Shown: positions 29,359 through 37,558, numbered from the stretch's first letter. The stretch is DNA of 64,000 nucleotides from Flavobacterium beibuense (GCF_004151245.1 NZ_JUIW01000008.1:124001-188000); one strand, 5' to 3'. Notes: generated by a model not told the origin, from the letters alone. Numbers and translations are program-made.

Positions 29359-30382
29359 GAATTTAAACGAATATCCGCACAGGAGATATAACCCTTTAAC
29401 AGAAGAGTGGGTTTTGGTATCCCCGCATAGGAGTAAGCGTCCGTGGCAGGGGCAGGTAGAAAAGCATTCTGCAGATTCAAGGCCGCAGTATGATCCGGGA
29501 TGTTATTTATGTCCAGGCAATTCACGTTCAGGGGGAGAGCAGAATCCTGAATATAAAGATGTGTATGTTTTTACGAACGACTTTTCGGCTCTTTTAAAAG
29601 ACTCTCCTGATTTTAATCTTGAAGAAGATGATATTTTCAGGGCAGAATCAGAAAAAGGCATTTGCAGGGTAATATGTTTTTCTCCCGATCATAGCCTTAC
29701 CGTTCCACAAATGAAGGTGGCAGATATTAGAAAAGTGGTAGACCTGTGGATAGAAGAATATCAGGCACTGGGTAGTGATCCTGAAATTAACTATGTACAG
29801 ATATTTGAGAATAAAGGCGAAATAATGGGCTGTAGTAACCCGCATCCGCACGGTCAGATATGGGCTTCTCAAAAATTGCCTCTGGAACCGTTTAAAAAGC
29901 AGTGTTCACAAAAGGAGTATTTTGAAAAGCATAATAATACACTCCTTTCAGACTACCTGCAAAAGGAAATAAATAAGAATGAGCGTTTAATTTTTGAAAA
30001 CAATCATTTTGTGGCAGTTGTTCCGTTTTGGGCAACATGGCCTTATGAAGCAATGATAATCCCTAAACGTGCTATGGCAAGAATAACCGATATGACCGAT
30101 GACGAGAAAACAGGTCTTGCCGATACCTATAAAAGGCTAACCATGATTTATGATAAGGTATTTGATGTTTCCTTCCCTTATTCGGCCGGTATTCATCAGG
30201 CACCAACCGATGGTGAGCAACATAACGAGTGGCACTGGCATATGGTGTTTTATCCGCCATTGCTTCGTTCGGCAACCGTTAAAAAATTCATGGTGGGATA
30301 TGAAATGCTGGCTACCCCTCAAAGGGATATAACACCTGAGTCGGCAGCACAATTGCTTAAAGACATTAACCAAACCATATAA
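29351..30382 (+). CDS. galT: Galactose-1-phosphate uridylyltransferase
   Basis: The 343-residue protein has the active-site triad SNPHPHGQIW with nucleophile His167, and the zinc-site cysteines Cys51 and Cys54 (CYLC). It also has the HQAPTDGEQHNEWHWHMVFYPP segment split over residues 278-300. It exchanges uridylyl groups between UDP-glucose and galactose 1-phosphate. The start overlaps the end of galK, indicating coupled translation. No galE or galM is present in the window, so UDP-galactose epimerisation must be encoded elsewhere. Confidence 0.96.
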   Translation: MDKNLNEYPHRRYNPLTEEWVLVSPHRSKRPWQGQVEKHSADSRPQYDPGCYLCPGNSRSGGEQNPEYKDVYVFTNDFSALLKDSPDFNLEEDDIFRAESEKGICRVICFSPDHSLTVPQMKVADIRKVVDLWIEEYQALGSDPEINYVQIFENKGEIMGCSNPHPHGQIWASQKLPLEPFKKQCSQKEYFEKHNNTLLSDYLQKEINKNERLIFENNHFVAVVPFWATWPYEAMIIPKRAMARITDMTDDEKTGLADTYKRLTMIYDKVFDVSFPYSAGIHQAPTDGEQHNEWHWHMVFYPPLLRSATVKKFMVGYEMLATPQRDITPESAAQLLKDINQTI

Positions 30383-30385
30383 ATT

Positions 30386-31708
30386 ATGAACAGAATTTTG
30401 GCAGGCCTACTTGCCCTACCTTTACTTTTCTCCTGCGGGGGTAAAAAAGAAAAAACGGATGAGGTTGTTTCAGTGAATGAAACTACAACACCCGAAAGAA
30501 TAACTGTTAAAGGCAACGAGCTCTATAAAGGAGATAAACCGTATCATTATATAGGCACGAACTATTGGTATGGAGCGCTTTTGGCAGCTAAAGAGGGAGG
30601 TAACAGGGAGCGTCTGGCAAAGGAGTTAGACATAATGAAAGAGTATGGTATTGATAACCTGCGTATTTTGGTTGGAGCCGAAGCCGGTACTCAGGATTTT
30701 ACCGTAAATCCTGCACTGCAGCCGGAACAGGGTAAATATGATGATAACCTGCTTGACGGTCTTGATTATTTACTGGACGAAATGGCCAAGCGTGATATGC
30801 ATGCCGTACTTTATCTTACCAATAACTGGGAATGGAGCGGAGGTATGGCACAATACCTTGAGTGGAATGGTAAGGGAGATTTTCCTAACCCTAATGTGCC
30901 GCCACATACATGGCCGGAGTTTATGGAGTATACTAAGCAGTTTCATAGCTGTGATCCTTGTATGGAGGCCTTTAAAAACCATATAAAGTTTATATTGGGA
31001 AGAACCAATGTTTACAATAATAAAAAGTATACCGAGGACAATACTATTATGGCATGGCAGGTAGCCAATGAGCCAAGGGTATTTACGGCCGATAATGAGG
31101 AGAAGTTCACTAAATGGATTAATGATGTGGTAGATCTTATTGACAAGCTGGATTCTTATCATTTAATATGCACAGGATCTGAAGGTAAGGCAGGCTCTGC
31201 TGATGATATAGCTATTTATGAGCGTACACACAATAATCCTAAGATTGATTATTTAACCATGCATATATGGCCTAAAAACTGGAGTTGGTTTAAATATGAA
31301 AATGCGAAAGAAACACTTCCGGTTAGTATCACCAATGCACAGCAATATATTAACGACCATATAGTTGTGGCACAAAAGCTAAACAAACCTATAGTATTAG
31401 AGGAGTTTGGTTTGCCACGTGAAGGGGAGAGTCTGGATAAAAAATCATCTGTAGCAAACAGGGATGCATTTTTTAAATCCATTTTCGAGAGGCTGGAGCA
31501 AAGTAAAAAGCATAACGAAACTTTTGCAGGTCTTAATTTTTGGGGCTTTGGCGGAATAGCAAATAATGACCCTGAAAATGGTAAGTGGAATAAAGGAGAC
31601 GATTTTACAACCGATCCGCCACAGGAACCACAGGGACTTAATTCGGTTTTTGCCAGCGATACAACAACCCTTAATATGATTAAACAATACAATAAGTTAT
31701 TGAAATAG
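30386..31708 (+). CDS. GH5_7-like endo-beta-1,4-mannanase, lipoprotein
   Basis: The 440-residue protein has a lipobox with Cys17 (LLFSCGGK). Its GH5 domain starts YIGTNYWYGALLAAKEGG. The acid/base is Glu229 (AWQVANEPR) and the nucleophile Glu340 (VLEEFGLPR). TMHIWPKNWSW (291-301) and NNWEWSGG (146-153) are typical of subfamily 7 mannanases. It is the last gene of the plus-strand operon, 3 bp after galT, and is followed by a strong terminator. It is a third putative mannanase beside the two GH26 proteins and is probably membrane-anchored. Confidence 0.92.
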   Translation: MNRILAGLLALPLLFSCGGKKEKTDEVVSVNETTTPERITVKGNELYKGDKPYHYIGTNYWYGALLAAKEGGNRERLAKELDIMKEYGIDNLRILVGAEAGTQDFTVNPALQPEQGKYDDNLLDGLDYLLDEMAKRDMHAVLYLTNNWEWSGGMAQYLEWNGKGDFPNPNVPPHTWPEFMEYTKQFHSCDPCMEAFKNHIKFILGRTNVYNNKKYTEDNTIMAWQVANEPRVFTADNEEKFTKWINDVVDLIDKLDSYHLICTGSEGKAGSADDIAIYERTHNNPKIDYLTMHIWPKNWSWFKYENAKETLPVSITNAQQYINDHIVVAQKLNKPIVLEEFGLPREGESLDKKSSVANRDAFFKSIFERLEQSKKHNETFAGLNFWGFGGIANNDPENGKWNKGDDFTTDPPQEPQGLNSVFASDTTTLNMIKQYNKLLK

Positions 31709-31709
31709 G

Positions 31710-31733
31710 AAAAGGGCTTTTAGCCCTTTTTTT
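31710..31733 (+). terminator. Terminator of the plus-strand mannan operon
   Basis: AAAAGGGC (31710-31717) pairs with GCCCTTTT (31723-31730), with a 5-nt loop and a T-run of seven. It lies directly after the GH5_7 stop. Confidence 0.88.
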
Positions 31734-31734
31734 C

Positions 31735-31764
31735 TTGTATTGGCTTTATATAAGGTTATATTTG
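31735..31764 (+). promoter_or_regulatory. Bacteroidota-type promoter
   Basis: TTG (31735-31737), a 19-nt spacer and TATATTTG (31757-31764) match the TTG-N17-19-TAnnTTTG consensus. It lies 21 bp before the start of the Met-rich gene. Confidence 0.75.
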
Positions 31765-31784
31765 CCACAAATTAAAAACACACC

Positions 31785-32588
31785 ATGAAAAAAGTAACAT
31801 TATTTTTAGCAGCTTTTCTTATAGCAGGAGCTGTAAAGGCACAGGATTCGGTAACGCTTGATATGCAATTATTACCAAGTAAAAAATATGATCAGGTGTC
31901 TGCTCAAAATATGCAAATAGAAATGGCATATGGAGGAGAATCTAAAAAGATGGATATGTCAATATCTATGAAAGGGAATATTCTAACTGATAAAGCTGAA
32001 AAAGGCATGATACCTGTAAAGATGAATATGTCTATGTCTATGGGTATGAAAATGGAAGGTATGCCGGATAATGTCACTGACAATAAGATAGATATATATG
32101 GTAAGGTGAAGCAGGGAGAATTTGTTCCTGTTTTTGATTCTATCGTAGCACAGGATATGCCATCTACAGCTAAGCAGGCCGCTATGGATATGGTAAAAGA
32201 AATGCTTACTAAGGTTTCTTATCCTAAGAAAACACTTAAAATAGGAGAAACTTTTGTTCAGGACGTTCCTATGGATATACCTTTGGGAGGAGGAGCCATG
32301 AAAATGAATAATGTGGTTACCTATAAGTTGATAAGAGTTGAAGGTAAAAAAGCTTATTTTGATGTGATTCATGATATTTCTATGGATGGAGATCTTGAAG
32401 AAGGTATGAATATGAAAGGCTCAGGAAAAGGAAAAGGAGAGATGGTTTATGATATAGATACTAAATATCCTGTTGTATATAATGCTGATATGGATATGAT
32501 AATGCAAATGGAACAGGGAGGTATGTCAATTAGTGTTAAAATGAATACTAAAATAGCTCAGGCTACAACAGTAGGTAAAGGCAAATAA
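31785..32588 (+). CDS. Methionine-rich exported protein of unknown function
   Basis: The 267-residue protein has a signal peptide (residues 1-19, AVKAQ). It contains 32 methionines (12%), concentrated in alternating runs such as KMNMSMSMGMKMEGM (about residues 71-85) and NADMDMIMQMEQ (about 238-249). The regular alternation suggests beta strands with Met on one face. No catalytic motif is visible. Met-rich exported proteins can bind Cu(I) or scavenge oxidants, but that is only a hypothesis here. It has its own promoter and terminator, so it is monocistronic. Confidence 0.75.
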   Translation: MKKVTLFLAAFLIAGAVKAQDSVTLDMQLLPSKKYDQVSAQNMQIEMAYGGESKKMDMSISMKGNILTDKAEKGMIPVKMNMSMSMGMKMEGMPDNVTDNKIDIYGKVKQGEFVPVFDSIVAQDMPSTAKQAAMDMVKEMLTKVSYPKKTLKIGETFVQDVPMDIPLGGGAMKMNNVVTYKLIRVEGKKAYFDVIHDISMDGDLEEGMNMKGSGKGKGEMVYDIDTKYPVVYNADMDMIMQMEQGGMSISVKMNTKIAQATTVGKGK

Positions 32589-32601
32589 TAATAGAATATA
32601 G

Positions 32602-32624
32602 AAAAGGGCTTTGGCCCTTTTTTT
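32602..32624 (+). terminator. Terminator after Met-rich gene
   Basis: AAAAGGGC (32602-32609) pairs with GCCCTTTT (32614-32621), with a 4-nt loop and a T-run. The stem is the same as at 31710. Confidence 0.85.
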
Positions 32625-32631
32625 ATTTTTG
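32624..32631 (+). promoter_or_regulatory. TAnnTTTG box before the YchJ-like gene
   Basis: TATTTTTG overlaps the T-run of the preceding terminator and lies 18 bp before the ATG at 32650. No good TTG element was found upstream. Confidence 0.4.
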
Positions 32632-32649
32632 CAGAATAATATAAAAAAG

Positions 32650-33027
32650 ATGTCTTTATTAAATTGTTATTGTGGTTCGGGGAAACCGTTTTCAAACTGC
32701 TGCGAACCCTATATTACAGGAAAAGAAAAAGCTCCTACAGCCGAAGCACTTATGCGTTCGCGTTATTCTGCTTATGCCGTTTGTAATGCCGATTATTTAT
32801 GGCTAACCACTGCCCCAAAAGAAAGAAGGCATCACAGTAAAACAGCTATACTGGAGTGGGCAAAAAGCAACCAGTGGATAAAACTGGAAGTGCTTAAGGC
32901 AACAGAGGCAACTGTAGAGTTTAAGGCATATTATATAGATTATAATCTGGAAGCGCAGATTCATCATGAAAATTCACGTTTTATAAATCAGGGAGGCAAC
33001 TGGTATTATTTAGACGGAGAGTATTAA
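32650..33027 (+). CDS. YchJ-like SEC-C motif protein
   Basis: The 125-residue protein starts MSLLNCYCGSGKPFSNCC, with the zinc-binding SEC-C-type Cys pattern CxCGSGKxxxxCC at residues 6-18. Then follow EALMRSRYSAYAVCNADYLWLT and a small cystatin/NTF2-like domain (AKSNQWIKLEVL, EFKAYY, HENSRFINQGGNWYYLDG), the arrangement of the YchJ/UPF0225 family. A TTG start at 32611 is possible in frame but falls inside the terminator of the previous gene, so the ATG at 32650 is chosen. The role of the family is not established; it is cytosolic. Confidence 0.88.
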   Translation: MSLLNCYCGSGKPFSNCCEPYITGKEKAPTAEALMRSRYSAYAVCNADYLWLTTAPKERRHHSKTAILEWAKSNQWIKLEVLKATEATVEFKAYYIDYNLEAQIHHENSRFINQGGNWYYLDGEY

Positions 33028-33117
33028 TCCATTTGTCGGTTTTTTTAAACTGTTTGTCAGATATTTGAGGAATTTTATATCCAAAGTTTTAACTTTAAGA
33101 TATAAAGCACTCAGGTT

Positions 33118-33933
33118 ATGGACCCCACGCCTCAAATAATCAGGATTGCGCAACGTTACCTCACCTTAAAAAAGCTTAATCCGGGAGCTATAGACGGTAT
33201 TGCAGGTAAGAAAACCTATGCCGCACTCGATAAGCTTAACGAACTGCCTAAAAGCTGGAAGGCTGAAAGAAAGTTGGTAGGGGCAATACAGTTGTATGCA
33301 CAGGAGCAGGGATTTGATCCCGGGCCTGTAGATGGTTTATGGGGCCAGCGTACACAAACCGCTTTTGATGAGTTAACCTACATGCTTTTATACGGGCAAC
33401 AGCCCGAACCATGGCGTCCCGAAGACAGAGAACCGGTTAATCCAAATAACTGGCCAATACAAACCCAGACAACTTTAGAGGCTTTTTACGGAATAGCAAA
33501 ACCCACAGGAAATAAAAACCTTGTAACCTTCAATATACCTTATCCTGTGTTATTAGCATGGGATACTTCTAAGGAAATCACTAAAATAACGGCGCACATC
33601 AAAGTAAAGGATAGTGTGTTACGTGTTTTAAATAAAGTTCACGACTATTACGGGCTTACCGAAATAAAGAGGCTTAGGCTTAATTATTTTGGAGGATGTT
33701 TTAACTACCGTGCCATTAGGGGAGGTAGTTCGCTAAGTACCCATTCATGGGGTGTAGCCCTTGATTTTGATCCTATAAATAACCAACTGCAATGGGGTAG
33801 GGATAAGGCAACTTTTGCCCGCCCTGAATACAATAAATGGTGGGACTTTTGGGAAGAGGAAGGCCGGGTTAGCCTGGGGCGTGAACGAAACTACGACTGG
33901 ATGCATGTCCAGGCAGCAAAATTGTTTTCATAA
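33118..33933 (+). CDS. Peptidoglycan-binding M15-type peptidase
   Basis: The 271-residue protein has two short repeats of the peptidoglycan-binding type (GAIDGIAGKKTYAALDKL, 23-40; GPVDGLWGQRTQTAFDEL, 69-86). A C-terminal M15 peptidase domain has zinc ligands His209 and Asp216 (STHSWGVALDFD) and His263 (DWMHVQ). The predicted activity is cleavage of a peptide bond in peptidoglycan stem peptides. No signal peptide is visible, which is unusual for a cell-wall enzyme and recalls phage endolysins, but no other phage gene is nearby. Confidence 0.85.
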   Translation: MDPTPQIIRIAQRYLTLKKLNPGAIDGIAGKKTYAALDKLNELPKSWKAERKLVGAIQLYAQEQGFDPGPVDGLWGQRTQTAFDELTYMLLYGQQPEPWRPEDREPVNPNNWPIQTQTTLEAFYGIAKPTGNKNLVTFNIPYPVLLAWDTSKEITKITAHIKVKDSVLRVLNKVHDYYGLTEIKRLRLNYFGGCFNYRAIRGGSSLSTHSWGVALDFDPINNQLQWGRDKATFARPEYNKWWDFWEEEGRVSLGRERNYDWMHVQAAKLFS

Positions 33934-33964
33934 ATTGTGTTTAAGTGTATAGTTACTAGTTAGT

Positions 33965-33992
33965 AAGGGGCGAAAGCCCCTTTTCTTTTTTT
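33965..33992 (+). terminator. Terminator with GAAA tetraloop
   Basis: AAGGGGC (33965-33971) and GCCCCTT (33976-33982) enclose a GAAA loop, followed by TTCTTTTTTT. It ends the M15 peptidase transcript. Confidence 0.88.
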
Positions 33993-34020
33993 ACTGCTGA
34001 AAAAAGCTTTTGTATATTTG
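33991..34020 (+). promoter_or_regulatory. Promoter before hypothetical membrane protein
   Basis: TTA (33991-33993), a spacer of 19 nt and TATATTTG (34013-34020) fit the Bacteroidota consensus except for the last base of the -33 element. It overlaps the first possible TTG start of the next gene, which argues for a later start. Confidence 0.55.
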
Positions 34021-34041
34021 AGAAACTTAAACCAGACCCTC

Positions 34042-34626
34042 TTGAAACTTAAAATTCTTTTAGTAACAGAGATTGTTTTTTTCCTATTAGTTAATACTGC
34101 CTATTTTTGGGAAGGTAATCTGTCTTATTGGGCATTTCCAATATTTATTTTTGAAATGATTACTTTCTTTACTTTAGTTATAATCCTTATTTGGCAACTG
34201 GTCTTAATTGTTAAGGAAAAGCTGGCCAATAGATTAAGAAATATCACCGTGTTGGTTTTACTTTTTGTAATCACTCTTACTATTTATAAACCTTTTGGGC
34301 TTATTGATTTTGAGAAGTGGGAGGGGGAAGATGTAATGGTTGCTCATTATGAAGGAGTAGCAAATGGAGGTACGACCATAAGGTTGAAGAATAATGGTTT
34401 TTACTTTGTAAAAGAGGTTTATTTTGGATTAAGAAAATATAGTGGACAATATAGACTTAGTAATGACACGGTATTCTTTAATCATAATAAAAATGATAAA
34501 GGGGTGGTGCTTAAATACGGAGTCTTTTCCGAAAAATCATTTTTAGCCACTTTTAGTAAAAATGATAGTATAAGTATATCATTACCCTTTCGAGTAATTA
34601 AAAATAATCTTAACTCTTCTAACTGA
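34042..34626 (+). CDS. Hypothetical membrane protein
   Basis: About 194 residues from a TTG start at 34042; an in-frame TTG at 34018 (202 residues) is the alternative but lies inside a TATATTTG promoter box. No ATG occurs before the second helix, so the start is uncertain. Three hydrophobic helices occupy roughly the first 95 residues (ILLVTEIVFFLLVNT, FPIFIFEMITFFTLVIILIW, ITVLVLLFVITLTIY). A soluble C-terminal beta-rich domain follows (RKYSGQYRLSNDTVFF). No family is recognised. It ends 5 bp before the exchanger gene, so the two may be cotranscribed. Confidence 0.7.
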   Translation: MKLKILLVTEIVFFLLVNTAYFWEGNLSYWAFPIFIFEMITFFTLVIILIWQLVLIVKEKLANRLRNITVLVLLFVITLTIYKPFGLIDFEKWEGEDVMVAHYEGVANGGTTIRLKNNGFYFVKEVYFGLRKYSGQYRLSNDTVFFNHNKNDKGVVLKYGVFSEKSFLATFSKNDSISISLPFRVIKNNLNSSN

Positions 34627-34631
34627 TAACG

Positions 34632-35624
34632 ATGTATATAACTGGATTTCTTGTTTGTGCGATAATTATATTCTTTGCAGGTAAAAAACTTTCTTTCTAT
34701 GGTGATTTGCTTGCAGATATGACAGGGATGGGAAAAGCCTTTATAGGCTTGATACTCATGTCTACCGTAACGTCATTGCCTGAACTGATGGTAGGTATAA
34801 GTTCGGTTTCTATTGTACAGTCGGCCGACCTGGCAATGGGCGATATTTTGGGTAGCTGTGCGCTTAATCTAAGTATTCTCTCGCTAATGGATGTTTTTAC
34901 CAAAAAGGATAAGCCCCTGTTTTCGCAGGTGTCAAAAAGCCATATACTGGCTGCGGCTTTCGGTATAATACTATTGGCACTTACCGGTTTAGGGTTGTTT
35001 TTTGACAGGGATATAGTGCTTAGCCATACACTGGGTATAACCAGTATTGGTTTTGGGGTAATATACTTTATGTCTGTACGTACAATATTTAAGTACCAGA
35101 AATCAATTCCGGTAGATGCCACGGTTACAGAAGAGAATCATACACAAGGATATACCTTAAGAGGAGTTATACTGAGATACTCGGCTTTTGCATTGGTTAT
35201 TATTGTTGTGGCTTTGGCACTGCCATTTTTTGCTGAACATATTGCAGAACAAACAGGACTAGGGAAGTCATTTGTAGGCACATTGTTTTTAGCAGTTTCT
35301 ACCTCTTTACCTGAGATTGCTGTTTCATTGGCTGCAGTACGCATGGGCTCGCCCGATATGGCTGTAGGTAACCTGTTGGGTAGTAATATATTTAATATAT
35401 TTATTCTGTTTATAGATGATATTCTGTATACTAAAGGATTATTGCTAAAAGATGCCAGTGACATTAATGTGATGACCGTTTTTATGGTGGTGGTTATGAC
35501 AGCCGTTGCCGTAATTGGTTTTATTTTTCCTTATCAAAGGAAGAGAATATTCCTGGCGTGGGATACGCTTGTCATCTTCCTTTTGTATGTTGTGAATCTC
35601 GTCTTCTTGTATAATATGGGATAA
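34632..35624 (+). CDS. Calcium/sodium (CaCA family) antiporter
   Basis: The 330-residue inner-membrane protein has about ten helices and the two inverted alpha-repeats of the CaCA family: STVTSLPELMVGISSV with GDILGSCALNLSIL in the first half, and AVSTSLPEIAVSLAAV with GNLLGSNIFNIFIL in the second half. The conserved Glu in each (S)LPE motif is the ion-binding residue. It would exchange Ca2+ or another cation for Na+ or H+. The direction and ion cannot be told from the sequence. Confidence 0.92.
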   Translation: MYITGFLVCAIIIFFAGKKLSFYGDLLADMTGMGKAFIGLILMSTVTSLPELMVGISSVSIVQSADLAMGDILGSCALNLSILSLMDVFTKKDKPLFSQVSKSHILAAAFGIILLALTGLGLFFDRDIVLSHTLGITSIGFGVIYFMSVRTIFKYQKSIPVDATVTEENHTQGYTLRGVILRYSAFALVIIVVALALPFFAEHIAEQTGLGKSFVGTLFLAVSTSLPEIAVSLAAVRMGSPDMAVGNLLGSNIFNIFILFIDDILYTKGLLLKDASDINVMTVFMVVVMTAVAVIGFIFPYQRKRIFLAWDTLVIFLLYVVNLVFLYNMG

Positions 35625-35687
35625 AAGCGTAACATTTTTCAGGATTTTACAACTAATAGACAATCAAATCAAAAAACAATAAAGAAA

Positions 35688-36488
35688 ATGACAGCACACG
35701 AAATTGATTACCATATTTATGGTGAGGAAATGCAATATGTAGAAATAGAGCTTGATCCGCAGGAAGCCGTAGTGGCAGAGGCAGGAAGCTTTATGATGAT
35801 GGATACGGGTATACACATGGATACCATTTTTGGAGACGGTTCTAACCAAACGCAGGGCGTTATGGGTAAACTGTTTTCGGCAGGTAAAAGATTACTTACC
35901 GGGGAAAGCCTGTTCATGACGGTGTTTCTTAACCAGTATCATGGAAAACGTAAAGTAAGTTTTGCTTCTCCTTACCCTGGTAAAATAGTACCAATAGACC
36001 TTACTAAATACGGCGGACGCTTTATCTGTCAAAAGGATGCTTTCCTTTGTGCAGCAAAAGGGGTGTCGGTAGGTATTGAGTTTTCAAGAAAATTAGGGAG
36101 GGGTCTTTTTGGTGGCGAGGGCTTTATCATGCAAAAGCTGGAAGGTGATGGTATGGCGTTTGTGCATGCCGGAGGTACCTTGGCACGTAAAGAACTACAG
36201 GCAGGCGAAGTACTTAAAGTAGATACAGGTTGTATTGTAGGCTTTACTAAAGATGTACATTATGATATTGAGTTTGTAGGAGGTATAAAAAATACCATTT
36301 TTGGTGGTGAAGGTTTGTTTTATGCAACGCTTCAAGGTCCCGGAGTGGTTTATATACAGTCGTTACCATTTAGCAGGCTTGCCGGAAGGATTTATGCAGC
36401 AGCACCTCAGGGAGGCGGACAGCAAAGAGGAGAAGGCAGTATACTTGGCGGACTGGGTAACCTGCTAGACGGAGATAACAGATTTTAA
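35688..36488 (+). CDS. AIM24 family protein (TIGR00266-like)
   Basis: The 266-residue soluble protein has the double-stranded beta-helix pattern of the AIM24/TIGR00266 family: [22 protein letters not shown] near the N-terminus, then [29 protein letters not shown], and [22 protein letters not shown] towards the C-terminus. The last 30 residues are Gly/Gln-rich ([12 protein letters not shown]). There is no signal peptide. The molecular role of the family in bacteria is not established. It is followed by a strong terminator. Confidence 0.88.
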   Translation: MTAHEIDYHIYGEEMQYVEIELDPQEAVVAEAGSFMMMDTGIHMDTIFGDGSNQTQGVMGKLFSAGKRLLTGESLFMTVFLNQYHGKRKVSFASPYPGKIVPIDLTKYGGRFICQKDAFLCAAKGVSVGIEFSRKLGRGLFGGEGFIMQKLEGDGMAFVHAGGTLARKELQAGEVLKVDTGCIVGFTKDVHYDIEFVGGIKNTIFGGEGLFYATLQGPGVVYIQSLPFSRLAGRIYAAAPQGGGQQRGEGSILGGLGNLLDGDNRF

Positions 36489-36501
36489 TATTTATAAATA
36501 C

Positions 36502-36532
36502 AAAAAAAAGAGAGCTATAAGCTCTCTTTTTT
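36502..36532. terminator. Terminator after AIM24 gene
   Basis: GAGAGC (36510-36515) pairs with GCTCTC (36521-36526), extended by A-T pairs on the outside, with a 5-nt loop and a following T-run. It separates the AIM24 gene from the thiamine operon promoter. Confidence 0.85.
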
Positions 36533-36572
36533 ATTTTAACATGTTTCTTTTTACCTGATAAATAACATTACT

Positions 36573-36580
36573 TATATTTG
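36573..36580 (+). promoter_or_regulatory. Promoter box of the thiamine salvage operon
   Basis: TATATTTG matches TAnnTTTG and lies just before the TPP aptamer, so transcription would begin at about 36586, the first base of helix P1. A TTA at 36551-36553 stands in for the -33 element. Confidence 0.65.
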
Positions 36581-36581
36581 A

Positions 36582-36666
36582 GCTGGCTTTAGGGGTATTC
36601 TGAAAAGAATTGAGAGAGTCCCTTTGAACCTGATACGGTTTACACCGACGTAGGGAAAAGCATTGC
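36582..36666 (+). ncRNA. TPP riboswitch (THI element) aptamer
   Basis: The conserved core reads TTGAGAGAG, CCCTTTGAACCTGAT (36620-36634) and CGTAGGGAAA (36649-36658). P1 is GCTTT (36586-36590) with AAAGC (36657-36661). P3 is ATTC/GAAT around 36597-36610, and P4/5 is CGGT/ACCG around 36636-36648. It lies upstream of thiM-thiE-thiD-tenA, as expected for thiamine pyrophosphate control. No U-run terminator follows, so control is probably at translation initiation of thiM. Confidence 0.95.
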
Positions 36667-36693
36667 TTATTCATTTATCTTCCACTTTTTTAC

Positions 36694-36756
36694 GGGAGAC
36701 TCTATAGCCATATTTATTTCATCATTAAAAAACTTAAATATGAGAGAGTCCCTTTG
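36694..36756 (+). promoter_or_regulatory. Riboswitch expression platform at the thiM start
   Basis: GGGAGACTCT (36694-36703) can pair with AGAGTCCCT at 36745-36753, just inside the thiM start, through nine pairs with one bulged A and one G-U. The same nine bases occur in the aptamer (36615-36623). The two regions are copies: TGAGAGAGTCCCTTTG at 36611-36626 and 36741-36756. This suggests a switch in which one anti-sequence chooses between aptamer and start codon. Confidence 0.6.
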
Positions 36757-37558
36757 GAAGTCTGTCCTGTCTGTAAGACAAAATTCCCCTTTAGTACATA
36801 ATATTACCAACTATGTGGTAATGAACAACACGGCAAATGCGCTTTTGGCTGCAGGTGCCTCGCCTATTATGGCACATGCTCATCCTGAAATTGAAGAAAT
36901 GGTAAGTATTTGCGGTGCTACGGTTATCAATATCGGTACGCTTGACGAATACTGGATAGAAAGCATGTATAAGGCAGCGGCAAAAGCACAGGAGTTGGGT
37001 AAACCGTGGATACTCGATCCGGTAGGAGCAGGAGCAAGTAATCTTCGCAATACTACGGTGGCACAACTTTTAAAATATAAGCCTACAGTAATCCGAGGCA
37101 ATGCATCAGAGATTATGGCATTAGCCAATGCCGGAGGGCAAACCAAAGGTGTAGATAGCCTGCACAAAAGTACAGAAGCTATAGATGCTGCCAAATGGTT
37201 AAATGAAAATACCGGGGCAGTAGTTTGTATATCTGGAGCTACGGATGTGGTTATCTCCGGAAATCAAAAAATACTTATTGATAACGGTCACGTTATGATG
37301 ACAAAAGTAACAGGACTTGGCTGTACCGCTACATCTTTAATAGGTGCTTTTGTTGCCGGTCAGCCTGAAAATGCTTTTGAAGCAACTGCTGCTGCAATGG
37401 CATTGTTGGGTATTGCAGGTGAAATAGCCATAGCACAGTCCAACGGACCGGGAAGTCTTCAAACGAACCTTCTGGACAAACTGTACAATATAACCGAAAC
37501 GGAATTTAATCAATACCTAAAAGTAAGTCAGGAAAATGGAAAGACAGTTTCCATATAA
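36740..37558 (+). CDS. thiM: Hydroxyethylthiazole kinase
   Basis: The 272-residue protein has the ThiM N-terminal block SPLVHNITNYVVMNNTANALLAAGASP (about residues 16-42) and the ATP/active-site loop TGLGCTATSLIGAF with the conserved Cys. It phosphorylates 4-methyl-5-(2-hydroxyethyl)thiazole in thiamine salvage. It is the first gene after the TPP riboswitch, and its first codons repeat part of the aptamer. It overlaps thiE by 23 bp. Confidence 0.96.
   Translation: MRESLWKSVLSVRQNSPLVHNITNYVVMNNTANALLAAGASPIMAHAHPEIEEMVSICGATVINIGTLDEYWIESMYKAAAKAQELGKPWILDPVGAGASNLRNTTVAQLLKYKPTVIRGNASEIMALANAGGQTKGVDSLHKSTEAIDAAKWLNENTGAVVCISGATDVVISGNQKILIDNGHVMMTKVTGLGCTATSLIGAFVAGQPENAFEATAAAMALLGIAGEIAIAQSNGPGSLQTNLLDKLYNITETEFNQYLKVSQENGKTVSI

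Noticed and set aside
32611..32649. TTG start of the YchJ-like protein at 32611
   Set aside because: It lies in the terminator hairpin of the previous gene and ahead of a promoter box.
33118..33933. Prophage remnant around the endolysin-like gene
   Set aside because: Neighbouring genes are chromosomal types (YchJ, CaCA exchanger), with no integrase, capsid or tail gene.
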